Shown here piece after piece: positions 52,466 to 63,760 of a stretch of 64,000 nt of DNA. Origin of the DNA: Celeribacter sp. PS-C1. GTDB taxonomy: Bacteria > Pseudomonadota > Alphaproteobacteria > Rhodobacterales > Rhodobacteraceae. The position numbers and the translations under genes were made by a program. The stretch is taken from the NCBI RefSeq assembly GCF_019429625.1, contig NZ_JAHXRW010000016.1:1-64000 (forward strand). Reading direction: 5' to 3'. Under the pieces are notes generated by a model. It did not search any database, had not been told where the DNA came from, and saw nothing but the letters and a program-made list of their open reading frames with translations. How positions within the stretch are numbered: the first letter of the stretch is position 1; every line of letters starts with the position of its first letter.

Positions 52466-53238
52466 GTGAGACCCTTGGCATACATTGTGCGTTGGCGATC
52501 GGAGATTTGGTCGACATCGAGGATCAGCAGCACATCCACCGTATTGAACGCCCGATCCACGAACGCCCCCTCGCCCACAGTGCCGCCAAGTCTCAGATAG
52601 GCCTTGATCAGTGGCGGGATCGCCAGCATGGCGCGTTTGCGGTCAATCTGATCTTCGGGGATCAAATCCATGCTCTGGAAATGCGCCTCTTGTGCCCGCG
52701 CGCGCAGGGCCTCAGGCGCAAGGTGACGGTGATGCAGCAAAGACAAAGCCTCCGCATGTTGCGCCACATCCGCGCCGAAAAACGACGCAGTGCCAAAGAG
52801 TACATCATAGCCCTCTTCGATCACATATTTCGCCAGCCCCGCCCACATCTGAAAGAGCGCCACGCCGCCGCGATATTCGCGCGCCACGCAGGACCGGCCC
52901 AACTCCAGGAGTCGTTTTCCAGAGGTTTTCAGAGCCGTCAGATCATATTCACCTTCGGAATAGAAATGGCCAAGCTCGGCGGCCTTTTCTCCGGTCAGAA
53001 GCCGGTAGACGCCGACACAATGCTCCAGAGGGTCGGCAGAGCGCGTCGGGTCCATCAACATGAGATGCTGGTAATCCGGATCGAAGCGGTCGGCCTCAAG
53101 CTGGGCCACATGATCCACCATCTCGCCATCCGAGCCCAGCTCCTCGACGAACACCCGATAGCGGAGCCGTTGTGCTGCGCGTATGTCCTCGGGGGTCTCT
53201 GCGAATTTCAACTGGAACGGCTGCGCCTCTGCGCTCAT
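52462..53238 (-). CDS. olsB: L-ornithine N-acyltransferase
   Basis: 258 residues. AAQRLRYRVFVEELG near the N-terminus, HLMLMDPTRSADPLEHCVGVYRLL in parts, and LELGRSCVAREYRGGVALFQMWAGLAKY are the GNAT-like blocks of OlsB. It joins a 3-hydroxyacyl group from acyl-ACP to ornithine, making lyso-ornithine lipid for OlsA. The 190 bp upstream hold no gene and should contain the promoter. Confidence 0.9.
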   Translation of the reverse strand: MSAEAQPFQLKFAETPEDIRAAQRLRYRVFVEELGSDGEMVDHVAQLEADRFDPDYQHLMLMDPTRSADPLEHCVGVYRLLTGEKAAELGHFYSEGEYDLTALKTSGKRLLELGRSCVAREYRGGVALFQMWAGLAKYVIEEGYDVLFGTASFFGADVAQHAEALSLLHHRHLAPEALRARAQEAHFQSMDLIPEDQIDRKRAMLAIPPLIKAYLRLGGTVGEGAFVDRAFNTVDVLLILDVDQISDRQRTMYAKGLT

Positions 53239-53427
53239 GGCGATCTCTTTTGCTTTGGCCTGTCGGAGTGCAGGTGGGCGGGTTTTAAGATTTTGTTGAT
53301 TTCAATGCAACAGAATGGCGGCGATCCTTGACGGAAAACTCCCGCTAAGGTTGATTTAGAGAGATATTCGCGCGACCATAGAGGGAAATTCGCGCGCAAT
53401 CTGAGCGCTTTGGGTCCCCCCGAGAGC

Positions 53428-53622
53428 TCAGTCAAAAACAGGAAGGAGCGCAAGACGCCGACTGTCGATCACCACTTTGCCAGCATGCTGAAACATCACC
53501 GTCAGCTTGCCATTGATGTTCGACTGCACCTGCCCAAGCCCCCAATCGGGCTCCGACGGATGGCGCACCATCTGGCCGGGTTCCAGCATGGCGTTGAGAT
53601 CGTCCACATTGCGATTTTGCAT
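53428..53622 (-). CDS. DUF3553 small protein
   Basis: 64 residues from the ATG at 53622 (GAGGAAAAA upstream). GQMVRHPSEPDWGLGQVQSNINGKLTVMFQHAGKVVID, in blocks, is the DUF3553 core, a small beta-barrel like that found in some UvrD/PcrA-type proteins. Function is unknown; RNA polymerase or nucleic-acid contact is possible. Divergent from the ChpT-like gene with a 51-bp gap. Confidence 0.85.
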   Translation of the reverse strand: MQNRNVDDLNAMLEPGQMVRHPSEPDWGLGQVQSNINGKLTVMFQHAGKVVIDSRRLALLPVFD

Positions 53623-53673
53623 CGACTTTTTCCTCAAAATACCGGCCAGGACTGGCCACAAACGGAGACTTGA

Positions 53674-54309
53674 ATGACCTACGAGACGCCCACAGACACG
53701 CCAAAAGACACGAAACGAGACATGACCCGCGACATCGCCGCCCTGATCGGTTCCCGTATCTGTCACGACCTGATTAGCCCGGTGGGCGCGATCTCGAACG
53801 GTGTCGAATTGATGGCCATGTCGGGCGCGGGAACCGGCCCTGAGCTTAGCCTTATCTCCGAAAGCGTGGACAATGCCAATGCCCGGGTGAAATTCTTTCG
53901 CATTGCCTTTGGCATGGCATCACCCGGTCAAATGACCTCGCGAACGGAAATCTCCGGCATCTTGAAAGCGATCTCCACGCCGCGCCTCACCTATGTCTGG
54001 GACCCCGCAGAAGACCTGCCGCGCGAAGAGGTGAAACTCGCTTGCCTGATTCTCATGTGTCTGGAGACCGCCCTGCCCCGAGGCGGCGAAATCAAAGTAA
54101 CCTACTCGAACGGCCAATGGAAAATTCGTGCGTCGTCCGCGCGGCTTGAACCATCGCCCGACCTCTGGGCGCGGCTCGGCAGCGTCACCAGCACAGAGGG
54201 GCTGAAACCCTCTCAGGTGCAATTCATCCTCGCCCCTTTGCAAGCGGCCGCACTGAGCCGCCGCATCACACAAGGTTCTGGAGATGGGGTGATCTCTTTG
54301 ATGGCATGA
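53674..54309 (+). CDS. chpT: Histidine phosphotransferase ChpT-like
   Basis: 211 residues. The N-terminal IAALIGSRICHDLISPVGAISNGVELM contains His31, the phospho-acceptor in the ChpT/HPt-like HisKA-type helix, and the C-terminal part is a degenerate ATPase-like domain lacking the nucleotide-binding boxes. In Caulobacter and roseobacters ChpT passes phosphate from CckA to CtrA, controlling motility, gene transfer agents and cell cycle. Ends just before a bidirectional terminator. Confidence 0.85.
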   Translation: MTYETPTDTPKDTKRDMTRDIAALIGSRICHDLISPVGAISNGVELMAMSGAGTGPELSLISESVDNANARVKFFRIAFGMASPGQMTSRTEISGILKAISTPRLTYVWDPAEDLPREEVKLACLILMCLETALPRGGEIKVTYSNGQWKIRASSARLEPSPDLWARLGSVTSTEGLKPSQVQFILAPLQAAALSRRITQGSGDGVISLMA

Positions 54310-54312
54310 AAA

Positions 54313-54337
54313 AAGGCGCGCTGGTTCAGCACGCCTT
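54313..54337. terminator. Bidirectional terminator between chpT-like and proA
   Basis: AAGGCG-C-GCTG (54313-54323) pairs with CAGC-A-CGCCTT (54327-54337) with one mismatch; on the minus strand it is followed by TTTTTT. It serves the end of proA and probably of the ChpT-like gene. Confidence 0.75.
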
Positions 54338-54364
54338 CCCTTCATTCCAGTATCGATACGCGGC

Positions 54365-55626
54365 TCAGGCCCGCACGGCCCCATCCGAGGTCACGAGGTA
54401 TTTGAAGCTCGTCAGTTGCTCCGCGCCCACCGGCCCACGCGCATGCATTTTGCCCGTGGCAATGCCGATTTCCGCGCCCATGCCGAACTCGCCTCCATCG
54501 GCGAATTGCGTCGAGCTATTGTGCATCAAAATCGCGCTGTCGATGCGGGAAAAGAATTTCTCCACGTTTTCCGGCGTCTCGGACAGAATGCATTCGGTGT
54601 GCGAAGAAGAATAGCGCTGGATATGCGCGATGGCCTCATCCGCATCCGCAACGACTTTCGCAGCGATGATGCTGTCGAGGTACTCACGCCCCCAATCCTC
54701 GTCTGTGGCGGGGGTCACCTGATCGACCAGCTTTTGCACCGCCGCATCGCCACGCACATCGACGCCCTTCTGGACCAGAGCGGCCACGAGATCACGTCCC
54801 AGAGTCTCGGCGATATCCTTGTGAATCAAAAGACATTCCGCCGCGCCACAAATCCCCGTACGACGGGTTTTGGCGTTCAGCACCACCTTCATCGCCTTCT
54901 CCGGGTCGGCAGAGGCATCAACAAAAACATGCACGATGCCCTCGAGATGGGCAAAAACCGGCACGCGCGCTTCTCGCTGCACGAGGCCCACAAGGCCCTT
55001 GCCGCCACGGGGCACGATGACGTCAATATAATCGGTCATAGTCAGCATTTCGCTCACCGCCGCCCGGTCACGGGTCGGCACGCGCTGGATCGCATCTTCG
55101 GGCAGACCGGCGGCTTTCAGCCCCTCGACCAAACACGCATGGATCGCGCCGGAGCTGTGGAAACTCTCGGAGCCGCCGCGCAGGATCACGGCATTGCCGG
55201 CCTTGAGGCAAAGCGCACCCGCGTCCGCCGTCACATTCGGGCGGCTCTCATAGATCACGCCGATCACCCCCAAAGGCGTACGCACGCGTTTGATGTGAAG
55301 CCCTGTCGGACGGTCCCACTCGGCGATCACATCACCCACCGGGTCTTTTTGTGCCGCGATGGCCTTGAGCCCGTCGATCATGCCCTGAATGCGGGACTCA
55401 TCGAGTTTGAGCCGGTCCATCATGGCATCCGTCAGGCCTTTGTCGCGGCCAAATTGCAAGTCTTTCTCGTTGGCGGCGATGATCTCCGCCCGGTTGGCCC
55501 AAAGCGCGTCGGCTGCTGCCAAAAGCGCCTGTTCCTTGGCCTCAGAAGTTGCCGTCGCCAACACCCGCGCTGCGGCTTTCGCGCGGCGGCCCAGGTCTTT
55601 CATCATGTCTTTCACATCACTATCGG

Positions 55627-55630
<4 letters not shown>
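54365..55630 (-). CDS. proA: Gamma-glutamyl phosphate reductase
   Basis: 421 residues. [21 protein letters not shown] and [18 protein letters not shown] are the NADPH and substrate regions, and the catalytic cysteine is in [15 protein letters not shown]. It reduces gamma-glutamyl phosphate to the semialdehyde in proline synthesis. It overlaps proB by 4 bp and forms one run with obgE and proB. Confidence 0.94.
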
Positions 55631-57860
<2,230 letters not shown>

Positions 57861-57866
57861 TTAAAC

Positions 57867-58376
57867 TCAATTGCCGTTTCGCGCCTCAAAGGCCTCGCGG
57901 GTCAGGATCATGTCGATCCGGTCGACCTTTTCGCCCCTTGCGACACTCAAACTGCGCGATCGTCCTGTCTCGGCAAACCCCATTTTGCGCAGCACATGGG
58001 AGGATCGCGCGTTCTCCGCGAAGTATCCGGCGCCGATCTGATCATGGCCTTGCCCGAACCACGCGGCAAGCACAGCATCGGCTGCTTCCGGCATCAGCCC
58101 CTGCCCCCAATGATCGCGGCCCAGCCAATAGCCGAACTCCGCCTCGCAGCCGATGGTGCCAACAATCCGACCCTGAAACTCAATGCCATAGACAAGAGCG
58201 CCAGCGGCCACCGAGCGGGTGAACCAGTTCGCATCATGCACGGAATAGGGAAAGGGCTCACGGGTCAGCCACTTGCTGACCTCGAAATCGTTCAGCGCCC
58301 GCACAACATCGGGGGCGTCCTCGGATCGAAGTGCGCGAAGCCTCAGGCGGTGTGTGGTCAGGATGGGGTGGAACAT
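57867..58376 (-). CDS. GNAT acetyltransferase (RimJ/RimL-like)
   Basis: 169 residues from the ATG at 58376 (a second ATG 15 bp upstream is possible). TTHRLRLRALRSEDAPDVVRAL at the start and YWLGRDHWGQGLMPEAADAVLAAWF with SSHVLRKMGFAETGRSR are the acetyl-CoA-binding GNAT blocks. N-terminal or protein acetylation is probable; target unknown. A second GNAT gene lies upstream. Confidence 0.8.
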   Translation of the reverse strand: MFHPILTTHRLRLRALRSEDAPDVVRALNDFEVSKWLTREPFPYSVHDANWFTRSVAAGALVYGIEFQGRIVGTIGCEAEFGYWLGRDHWGQGLMPEAADAVLAAWFGQGHDQIGAGYFAENARSSHVLRKMGFAETGRSRSLSVARGEKVDRIDMILTREAFEARNGN

Positions 58377-58415
58377 CGGGGTCTTCCTCAAGGGCGACCC
58401 CGCGGTCCGAGGTCT

Positions 58416-58997
58416 TTAAACTTTGCGCAGATAGGTCCAGGTTGGGACCTGCGCGCCGCGTGCGACCGAGTAGGTTTCCGCATCGCCGATATATTCGAAC
58501 CCTGCGGCGGTAACGACACGGGCCGAGGCCTGATTGTCCTGGAAAATCTCCGCGAACATGGTTTTGGAACCCAATGGGTTGGCCTCAACCATCGCCTTCA
58601 GCGCGGTGCGCGCGAGGCCCGTGCCCCAGAAACTTGGCGCAACCCAAAAGGCCACTTCGCATTGATCGCGATCCAGCGGCTTGAGAGACATGACGCCAAT
58701 CACTTCGGAGAGACCATGATCGGATCCGTCGAGAATCCAGACTTTTTCAGCGGCCTCAAGTTTCAACGCACGGGCCACAAAGGCCTCCGTCGCGCCGGGC
58801 GGCATCGGATGCGGCAGAGAGCGCGAATTGCGCGCCACGCGGATGTCGCTGGCGTACATATTCAACAGACCGGCATCCGAGAGACGCGGCGCACGCATGA
58901 CAAAGCGATCAGTTTCGATCACCGATTGCGTGACGGCGCCTTCCACAGTGCCCGGAACCGCAAGCGCGGCCCTGTCTTTCACGGTCTCCATTTTCAT
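58416..58997 (-). CDS. GNAT acetyltransferase (RimJ/RimL-like)
   Basis: 193 residues from the ATG at 58997, behind a strong GGAGGAAGAG. TDRFVMRAPRLSDAGLL, FWVAPSFWGTGLARTALKAMVE and ASARVVTAAGFEYIG are GNAT blocks. It is a diverged neighbour of the 57867-58376 gene, 39 bp apart, probably co-transcribed with it and obgE. Confidence 0.8.
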   Translation of the reverse strand: MKMETVKDRAALAVPGTVEGAVTQSVIETDRFVMRAPRLSDAGLLNMYASDIRVARNSRSLPHPMPPGATEAFVARALKLEAAEKVWILDGSDHGLSEVIGVMSLKPLDRDQCEVAFWVAPSFWGTGLARTALKAMVEANPLGSKTMFAEIFQDNQASARVVTAAGFEYIGDAETYSVARGAQVPTWTYLRKV

Positions 58998-59225
58998 CTC
59001 TCTTCCTCCAAAAGAGTTTTCGCGTCCCCTTCCTCCCTGAAGAGGGGCTTGTCCCGTCCGACAGTTCGAAAACGTCGTAGATGAAGACACACACTAGCGT
59101 TCCATTACGACAGTTCCGTTAAATTCGGTTGAACAAACCCATGCGCGAAAGCAAATTTGGCCTGAAATTTCAATTTTTTTCAAGGCCTTCTGATCTATAT
59201 TTAAGTCAGAAAGCGCAAATGAAAA

Positions 59226-59247
59226 GGGACCGGCTCTCGCCGATCCC
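59226..59247 (-). terminator. Terminator of the rplU-rpmA operon
   Basis: GGGACCGGC at 59226-59234 pairs with GCCGATCCC at 59239-59247 (one G-T pair, 4-nt loop), followed on the minus strand by TTTTC. It lies 38 bp after the rpmA stop. Confidence 0.75.
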
Positions 59248-59285
59248 CTAAATGTGATGTCCGGTTCATTGGACGACGGGTCGGC

Positions 59286-59555
59286 TTACTCAGCGGCCTC
59301 CGCCACCGGAAGCACGTCCACGAAGGTGCGCTTTTTGAGACCTTTGCGGAAGGTCACAACGCCATCGGTGGTTGCGAAGATCGTGTGATCCTTGCCAAGG
59401 CCAACGCCCTCACCCGGCCAGAACTTCGTGCCGCGCTGACGGACGATGATGTTGCCGGAAATGGCGGACTGGCCACCGTAGAGTTTGACGCCGAGGCGAC
59501 GACCTGCGGAGTCGCGACCGTTACGGGATGAGCCGCCTGCTTTTTTATGTGCCAT
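59286..59555 (-). CDS. rpmA: Ribosomal protein bL27
   Basis: 89 residues: [29 protein letters not shown] and [19 protein letters not shown] are unmistakable. A 50S protein near the peptidyl-transferase centre. It follows rplU by 22 bp. Confidence 0.97.
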   Translation of the reverse strand: MAHKKAGGSSRNGRDSAGRRLGVKLYGGQSAISGNIIVRQRGTKFWPGEGVGLGKDHTIFATTDGVVTFRKGLKKRTFVDVLPVAEAAE

Positions 59556-59577
59556 GGTGTTCTCTCCTTAACGTAAC

Positions 59578-60168
59578 TTACTGAGCCAGATCTTTGGCTT
59601 GTGCGACCCACTCGGCTTTCACTTTGACGGCGTCGAAGGTGTCGACGTCGACAGCGGCAAGCTGAGCGTAGGTGGTGATGCCTGCTTCGGCCAGTTTCTT
59701 GGCAGCAGCCGGACCCACACCGGTGATGGCGGTCAGATCGTCTGCACCAGCAGCGGCCGGAGCCTCAGCTTTGGCAGCAGCTTTCTTCGGAGCAGCGGCA
59801 GCAGCCGGAGCAGCGGAAACGGAGCCCGCGCCGATGGCAGCTTTGACACCGGATTTGTCCGCACCGGACTCGAGAATGTCGGTGATGCGGAGCAGCGTGA
59901 GCTGCTGACGGTGACCTTTTTTGCGCTGCGAAGAGTGCTTACGACGACGCTTCACATAGTGGATGAGTTTCTCACCCTTGATCTGGTCGATGACTTCGGC
60001 TTGCACGCCGGCGCCAGCCACGAAGGGCGCGCCGATGGTGGAGCCAACCATCAGAATCTCGTTGAACTGGACTTTTTCGCCAGCATCAGCAGCAAGTTTT
60101 TCCACGCGAAGAACGTCGCCGCTCTGCACTTTGTATTGCTTACCGCCAGTTTTCAAAACCGCAAACAT
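59578..60168 (-). CDS. rplU: Ribosomal protein bL21 with long C-terminal extension
   Basis: 196 residues, about 90 more than E. coli L21. The first ~100 residues are normal L21 (MFAVLKTGGKQYKVQSGDVLRVEKL, KRRRKHSSQRKKGHRQ in part). Then an Ala/Lys-rich linker (AAPAAAAAPKKAAAKAEAPA) leads to a helix-hairpin-helix-like domain (LTAITGVGPAAAKKLAEAGI, TYAQLAAVD). Such extended L21 proteins are found in Rhodobacteraceae. The extra domain could bind RNA or DNA; no role is known to me. Confidence 0.93.
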   Translation of the reverse strand: MFAVLKTGGKQYKVQSGDVLRVEKLAADAGEKVQFNEILMVGSTIGAPFVAGAGVQAEVIDQIKGEKLIHYVKRRRKHSSQRKKGHRQQLTLLRITDILESGADKSGVKAAIGAGSVSAAPAAAAAPKKAAAKAEAPAAAGADDLTAITGVGPAAAKKLAEAGITTYAQLAAVDVDTFDAVKVKAEWVAQAKDLAQ

Positions 60169-60360
60169 GCAGTCTTCCTTTCGATATACCCGCGTTCTGT
60201 GGCCCCGAAATCATATCGTTTCGGCGTTGGGTGCCTCAAACAGCGCGCCCCTTTGGGGACGAGATTTTCATGTTAGGATGCGGCTTTGGCCCTGTTTTCT
60301 GAAAAACTTTCGGACAAAAACACATCACCCGGTCGCACCAAGGGTCCGCCGGGTGGCGCG

Positions 60361-60389
60361 TATATCGGGAATCGTGGCTTAAAAGTCAA
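60361..60389 (-). promoter_or_regulatory. Promoter of rplU-rpmA
   Basis: On the minus strand TTGACT (60389-60384) and GATATA (60366-60361) are 17 bp apart. The leader to rplU is about 190 nt and contains a hairpin (CACCCGG at 60326-60332 with CCGGGTG at 60349-60355), possibly for L21 autoregulation. Confidence 0.6.
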
Positions 60390-60429
60390 GCATATATTGG
60401 CGCTCCGCACGCCTGAGGATGTCACAGCC

Positions 60430-60447
60430 GGGGCAGCTCCCTGCCCC
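60430..60447 (-). terminator. Hairpin after the DUF2059 gene
   Basis: GGGGCAG at 60430-60436 and CTGCCCC at 60441-60447 form a 7-bp stem, 4-nt loop. It lies 15 bp beyond the minus-strand stop. No T-run, so strength is uncertain. Confidence 0.5.
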
Positions 60448-60461
60448 GCCCGCTCAGGGTG

Positions 60462-61355
60462 TCAGAGTTGTTCACCGTCGAAGTCTTGCATCAACTTCGC
60501 TGTCCCGGCGCCAAGCCCCCGCGACACATGCTCATAGACCGCATCGAAGGACGAGAAAAGCGCATGATTGAGCTTTTGCCCCGCTTCCGTGCGCCCGAAA
60601 TCGATATAGGCCTCGAATTCATCGTCCGTCAGCGTCTGATAGGCCATCGTCGAGAACCCGTAAACCCACTCCGATACATCCGCGCGCACCTCGGGCTCGG
60701 AGGCCCAGATCTCGTTGAGAATGTCGCTGTCGCCCATCCCCTGTTCACTTTCGAACCCGGCACTCCAGAGGCCCTGATAATAGGCGATGTCGCTGTTCAT
60801 TGCGCCAACGACATTCATTTCGACCAGATCGTTGACCTCAACATAGTCCTCGATCAACTGCGCGCGCTCCGTGTCAGGGTCGAGCTGGGCCCAGGCGTCA
60901 TTCGCGACCTCTTGCGCCGCTTCGTCGGACATGGCCTTACGCGTCTCAAGTTCGAGCCGCGCGATCTTTTGGCCCAGATCCGACTGATAAAAGGCGATCA
61001 TCGGCGTCAAATCAGCATCACCAAGCGCCTCCCCCATCTCTTCGTGGAACGCTTTCGCCATCACCTTTTCATCATAAAGACGCGTGAGCATTTTATCCCA
61101 CATCGGTTTCGGCACGCCGTAGCCTGCCTCGACGAAATCCTCGGACATCTCCGCGCCCTCATCACAGAGCACATCAACGACATCCTCAAACAGCATAGCG
61201 TGCATCAAGGTTGTGAGCTGCGCCTCATCAGGTGCCGCCTGCGCACCCACACCGGAAAGACAAAGCGCCGTCGACAAAAGTGCATATTTCACACCGTCGC
61301 GCGGCGCAAAGCCGGACAGGCAGGAAAACATCTTAGGAGAGGCAATAGCAGTCAT
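60462..61355 (-). CDS. Secreted DUF2059 family protein
   Basis: 297 residues from the ATG at 61355 (GGAAGGGA upstream). A hydrophobic stretch ending GAQA-APDEA is likely the signal peptide. Two similar helical regions follow; each has a DUF2059-like block, FYQSDLGQKIARLE and YIDFGRTEAGQKLNHALF. The family is periplasmic and of unknown role. The protein probably folds as a helical repeat. Confidence 0.78.
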   Translation of the reverse strand: MTAIASPKMFSCLSGFAPRDGVKYALLSTALCLSGVGAQAAPDEAQLTTLMHAMLFEDVVDVLCDEGAEMSEDFVEAGYGVPKPMWDKMLTRLYDEKVMAKAFHEEMGEALGDADLTPMIAFYQSDLGQKIARLELETRKAMSDEAAQEVANDAWAQLDPDTERAQLIEDYVEVNDLVEMNVVGAMNSDIAYYQGLWSAGFESEQGMGDSDILNEIWASEPEVRADVSEWVYGFSTMAYQTLTDDEFEAYIDFGRTEAGQKLNHALFSSFDAVYEHVSRGLGAGTAKLMQDFDGEQL

Positions 61356-61550
61356 TTCGGTCCCTTCCGATCGTAATGTCACCCAAACAGCTAAACAAAG
61401 AGTGAAGCGCAGAACAAGGCTGGACACGATTTTGTGCCCGACCGGCACGATTTTGCGAGCAGTTGAGCGTAAATATGCTGAAAAGAATGTCACGAAAGGG
61501 GTTGCACACCCCCGAATGCAAGGATAAATCACCCGCCACCAGACCCCCGC

Positions 61551-61640
61551 GGAGAGGTGCCGGAGTGGTCGAACGGGGCGGTCTCGAAAACCGTTGTCCC
61601 TTCACGGGGACCCAGGGTTCGAATCCCTGTCTCTCCGCCA
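61551..61640 (+). tRNA. tRNA-Ser (anticodon CGA)
   Basis: 90 nt with encoded CCA and the long variable arm of class II tRNAs. Acceptor stem GGAGAGG with TCTCTCC, anticodon loop CTCGAAA with CGA at its centre, T arm CAGGG-TTCGAAT-CCCTG. It reads UCG codons. The following DNA drops in GC and carries accessory-type genes, so its 3' end may be an integration site. Confidence 0.95.
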
Positions 61641-61837
61641 CAATGACAATCTAAAATATTGATTTTCAATATTAAATTGTTCAATTGTATTTACATATCC
61701 CCCATATGGCCCCCCCACATAGACGAAGACTGTCGCGGAATATGTCGGAAATAACAGCGCGACCAAACCGTTTCGCAGTCGTAACTTGTTCCTTCAGCGA
61801 ACACGCTGACTTTCCCTAAAAATCGCATATTACGTTG

Positions 61838-61856
61838 CCGCGCCCTGCAGGCGCGG
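61838..61856 (+). promoter_or_regulatory. Hairpin upstream of the HD hydrolase gene
   Basis: CCGCGCC at 61838-61844 and GGCGCGG at 61850-61856 form a perfect stem, 28 bp before the ATG at 61885. The rest of 61641-61884 contains no gene. Confidence 0.5.
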
Positions 61857-61884
61857 TCACATGTACTTTCAAAAGGAGCGGCAT

Positions 61885-62307
61885 ATGGACCTTGAACGCG
61901 CCATTGAAATTGCAGCCTCAGCCCACCGAGGGCAGTTTGATAAGGCGGGCCAGCCCTACATCTTGCACCCTTTGCGAGTGATGCTTGTCTGCGAAGGTGA
62001 GGTCGCACGCATCGTTGCTGTTCTGCATGATGTAATTGAAGACACCGACTGGACCCCGGATGCCTTGCGCGAAGAAGGCGCCAGCGCTGATGTTCTCGCC
62101 GCTTTGGATACCGTGACCAAGCGGAAGGGCGAAAGCTACTCCGAATTCATTGAGAGAGTGGCACAAAACCCCATTGGACGAGAAGTGAAAATCGCGGACC
62201 TGCGAGACAATATGGATCTGTCGCGGATTACCGAACCCTCCGAGGCTGATCTGGTGCGGATGGAGCGCTACCGTAGCGCGCTGGTGCGTCTGACCGATCA
62301 TTACTAA
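61885..62307 (+). CDS. SpoT/MESH1-like HD hydrolase (ppGpp or related)
   Basis: 140 residues from the ATG at 61885 behind AAGGAG. AIEIAASAHRGQFDKAGQPYILHPLRVM, VLHDVIEDTDWTPDAL, and KIADLRDNMDLSRI are the HD blocks of the small alarmone hydrolase/MESH1 group. There is no synthetase domain, so it should only hydrolyse (p)ppGpp or a related nucleotide such as NADPH. It lies in accessory DNA, where such enzymes can act as antitoxins to toxic alarmone synthetases, but no such partner is seen. Confidence 0.82.
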   Translation: MDLERAIEIAASAHRGQFDKAGQPYILHPLRVMLVCEGEVARIVAVLHDVIEDTDWTPDALREEGASADVLAALDTVTKRKGESYSEFIERVAQNPIGREVKIADLRDNMDLSRITEPSEADLVRMERYRSALVRLTDHY

Positions 62308-62398
62308 GATCAGTTGCTATGTAACGAGCACCTGACGGGACGATCTTGTCCCGTTAGAAGTCAGCTCTAGTTTAAAACTTCATTTCTAAGGCTTTTCT

Positions 62399-62653
62399 AT
62401 GCTTCCACCAAAAGGAATAGACTATTTCGCCCGAAAGGATGCACATATCTCAGTAGATGAGGTGTATGCCGTTTCCCATGATAGAAAGGCTGTAAAATGG
62501 AGTGTCGATCAGCGGCGCTGGGAGCCGATTTCACCTTCTTTGAGACTGGCGGAAATGGTTCTCAATGCTCCACGATTTATGCCGCTAGAAAGTGCAGAAT
62601 ACGATCGGATATTCCGATTCATTGATCCGCCGCGCAATTTCACTCTCGAATGA
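62399..62653 (+). CDS. Hypothetical protein
   Basis: 84 residues, soluble, with several aromatic residues (GIDYFARKDAHISVDEVY, KAVKWSVDQRRWEPISPSLRLAE). No clear ribosome site and no family recognised, so the call is moderate. It lies in low-GC accessory DNA. Confidence 0.45.
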   Translation: MLPPKGIDYFARKDAHISVDEVYAVSHDRKAVKWSVDQRRWEPISPSLRLAEMVLNAPRFMPLESAEYDRIFRFIDPPRNFTLE

Positions 62654-62695
62654 CGAATTCGCGAAAAATGGGAAGGATGGGTATTCCTCACGCTC

Positions 62696-63028
62696 ATGTT
62701 TTTGCCTGGTATTCCGCTTTGGTTCATCTGGGAAGAACCTGGAAGATGGTCAGGTCGTTACGGCGAATCCATTGCTGGTGTCGCTATCTTCTTGCAGGCT
62801 GCATCTCTGTATTTTCTCAGAGATCCGTTGATGCGGTGGATAATCCGACTATCCAAAAAGTTACACGCAGGTCGCAAGAAGCGATCGTCCGTCTGCATCA
62901 GTAACGACAACCCAGCTCTCGAATCCCTGCTGCAAAGTCTACGGGACATGCCCAAGGAGAGGGTTCGCGAATTGGCGACTTTGGGGGCTGAACTTGCACA
63001 ACTGGACCGGGAGCAGAATGTTCGGTAG
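62696..63028 (+). CDS. Hypothetical protein with N-terminal membrane segments
   Basis: 110 residues. Two hydrophobic stretches near the start (MFLPGIPLWFIWEEPG and ESIAGVAIFLQAASLYFL) and a charged, helical C-terminus (ALESLLQSLRDMPKERVREL). An overlapping frame at 62650-62904 is Arg- and His-rich and looks like a shadow. No family recognised. Confidence 0.45.
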   Translation: MFLPGIPLWFIWEEPGRWSGRYGESIAGVAIFLQAASLYFLRDPLMRWIIRLSKKLHAGRKKRSSVCISNDNPALESLLQSLRDMPKERVRELATLGAELAQLDREQNVR

Positions 63029-63031
63029 GCA

Positions 63032-63277
63032 TTGAAGAATATGAAGGACGGGAAAGCTGGAGACAATCATCCGGAGATGCGTTTCTTTCTGGTTGATAAC
63101 ATTTTCCCTGCGATAGAGCCGGAACCTGGAAGAATGCTTCTGTTGGGAAGTGACGGCACTTGGGGTGAGATAGTACCACGTGAAGTCTTGGCCGACGAAG
63201 GTTCACCGGAGGTTTCCGAAGAGACGTTCTTGCCCGTGGTCGCGGGGCTCACCTCCAACGACAATGGCACGGTATGA
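63032..63277 (+). CDS. Small acidic hypothetical protein
   Basis: 81 residues, 3 bp after the previous gene. FFLVDNIFPAIEPEPGRMLLLGSDGTWGEIVPREVLADE has a beta-rich look. No family recognised. Close spacing suggests co-transcription. Confidence 0.45.
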   Translation: MKNMKDGKAGDNHPEMRFFLVDNIFPAIEPEPGRMLLLGSDGTWGEIVPREVLADEGSPEVSEETFLPVVAGLTSNDNGTV

Positions 63278-63470
63278 TCCTAATGATTGACGATCCAGTC
63301 AGCCCTCGCTTGCGGCCCAATCAGGACCTTTATCCGTCTTGCAGCGAACCACCTCTTCTAGCCGGAAAGTGACCATTGATTTCGGACATGTCCAGCACTA
63401 TTTCCCATTCTCCGATGTTGATCCTCGCCAGTATGCGCCCCATACTCAATTCAAATATATGGAGGTTGCG

Positions 63471-63650
63471 ATGTCTGAAAGTGAGTGTATTTGTGGCTGT
63501 GGTGAGATTACACGCGGCGGCCGGTTCCGCCCTGGCCATGACCAGAAGCTTCGCAAAGCAATTGAGGATGCTGTCGGCGGATTAGAAAGCCTTCGCGCAA
63601 TCGCCGAAGCCCATGTGAAGCGCCCTATAACGACTAGCAAGCAAGAGTGA
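63471..63650 (+). CDS. Small Cys-rich protein (CICGCG motif)
   Basis: 59 residues with GGAGGTTGCG before the ATG. ECICGCGEITRGGRFRPGHDQKLRKAIEDAVGG resembles a family of small proteins with a C-x-C-x-C-G...GHD core that probably bind a metal. Read in pieces: CICGCG and RFRPGHD. Often found in accessory DNA; function unknown. Confidence 0.6.
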   Translation: MSESECICGCGEITRGGRFRPGHDQKLRKAIEDAVGGLESLRAIAEAHVKRPITTSKQE

Positions 63651-63760
63651 TGGCTGGCCCCTTGTGGAGCCACGCACATGAAGAGCAGCGAGCGGCAACA
63701 TAGCCCAAATGTAATTCTACTAAAGGCGTCATCTTAACCATCTAGATCGGAGTGCTACCT

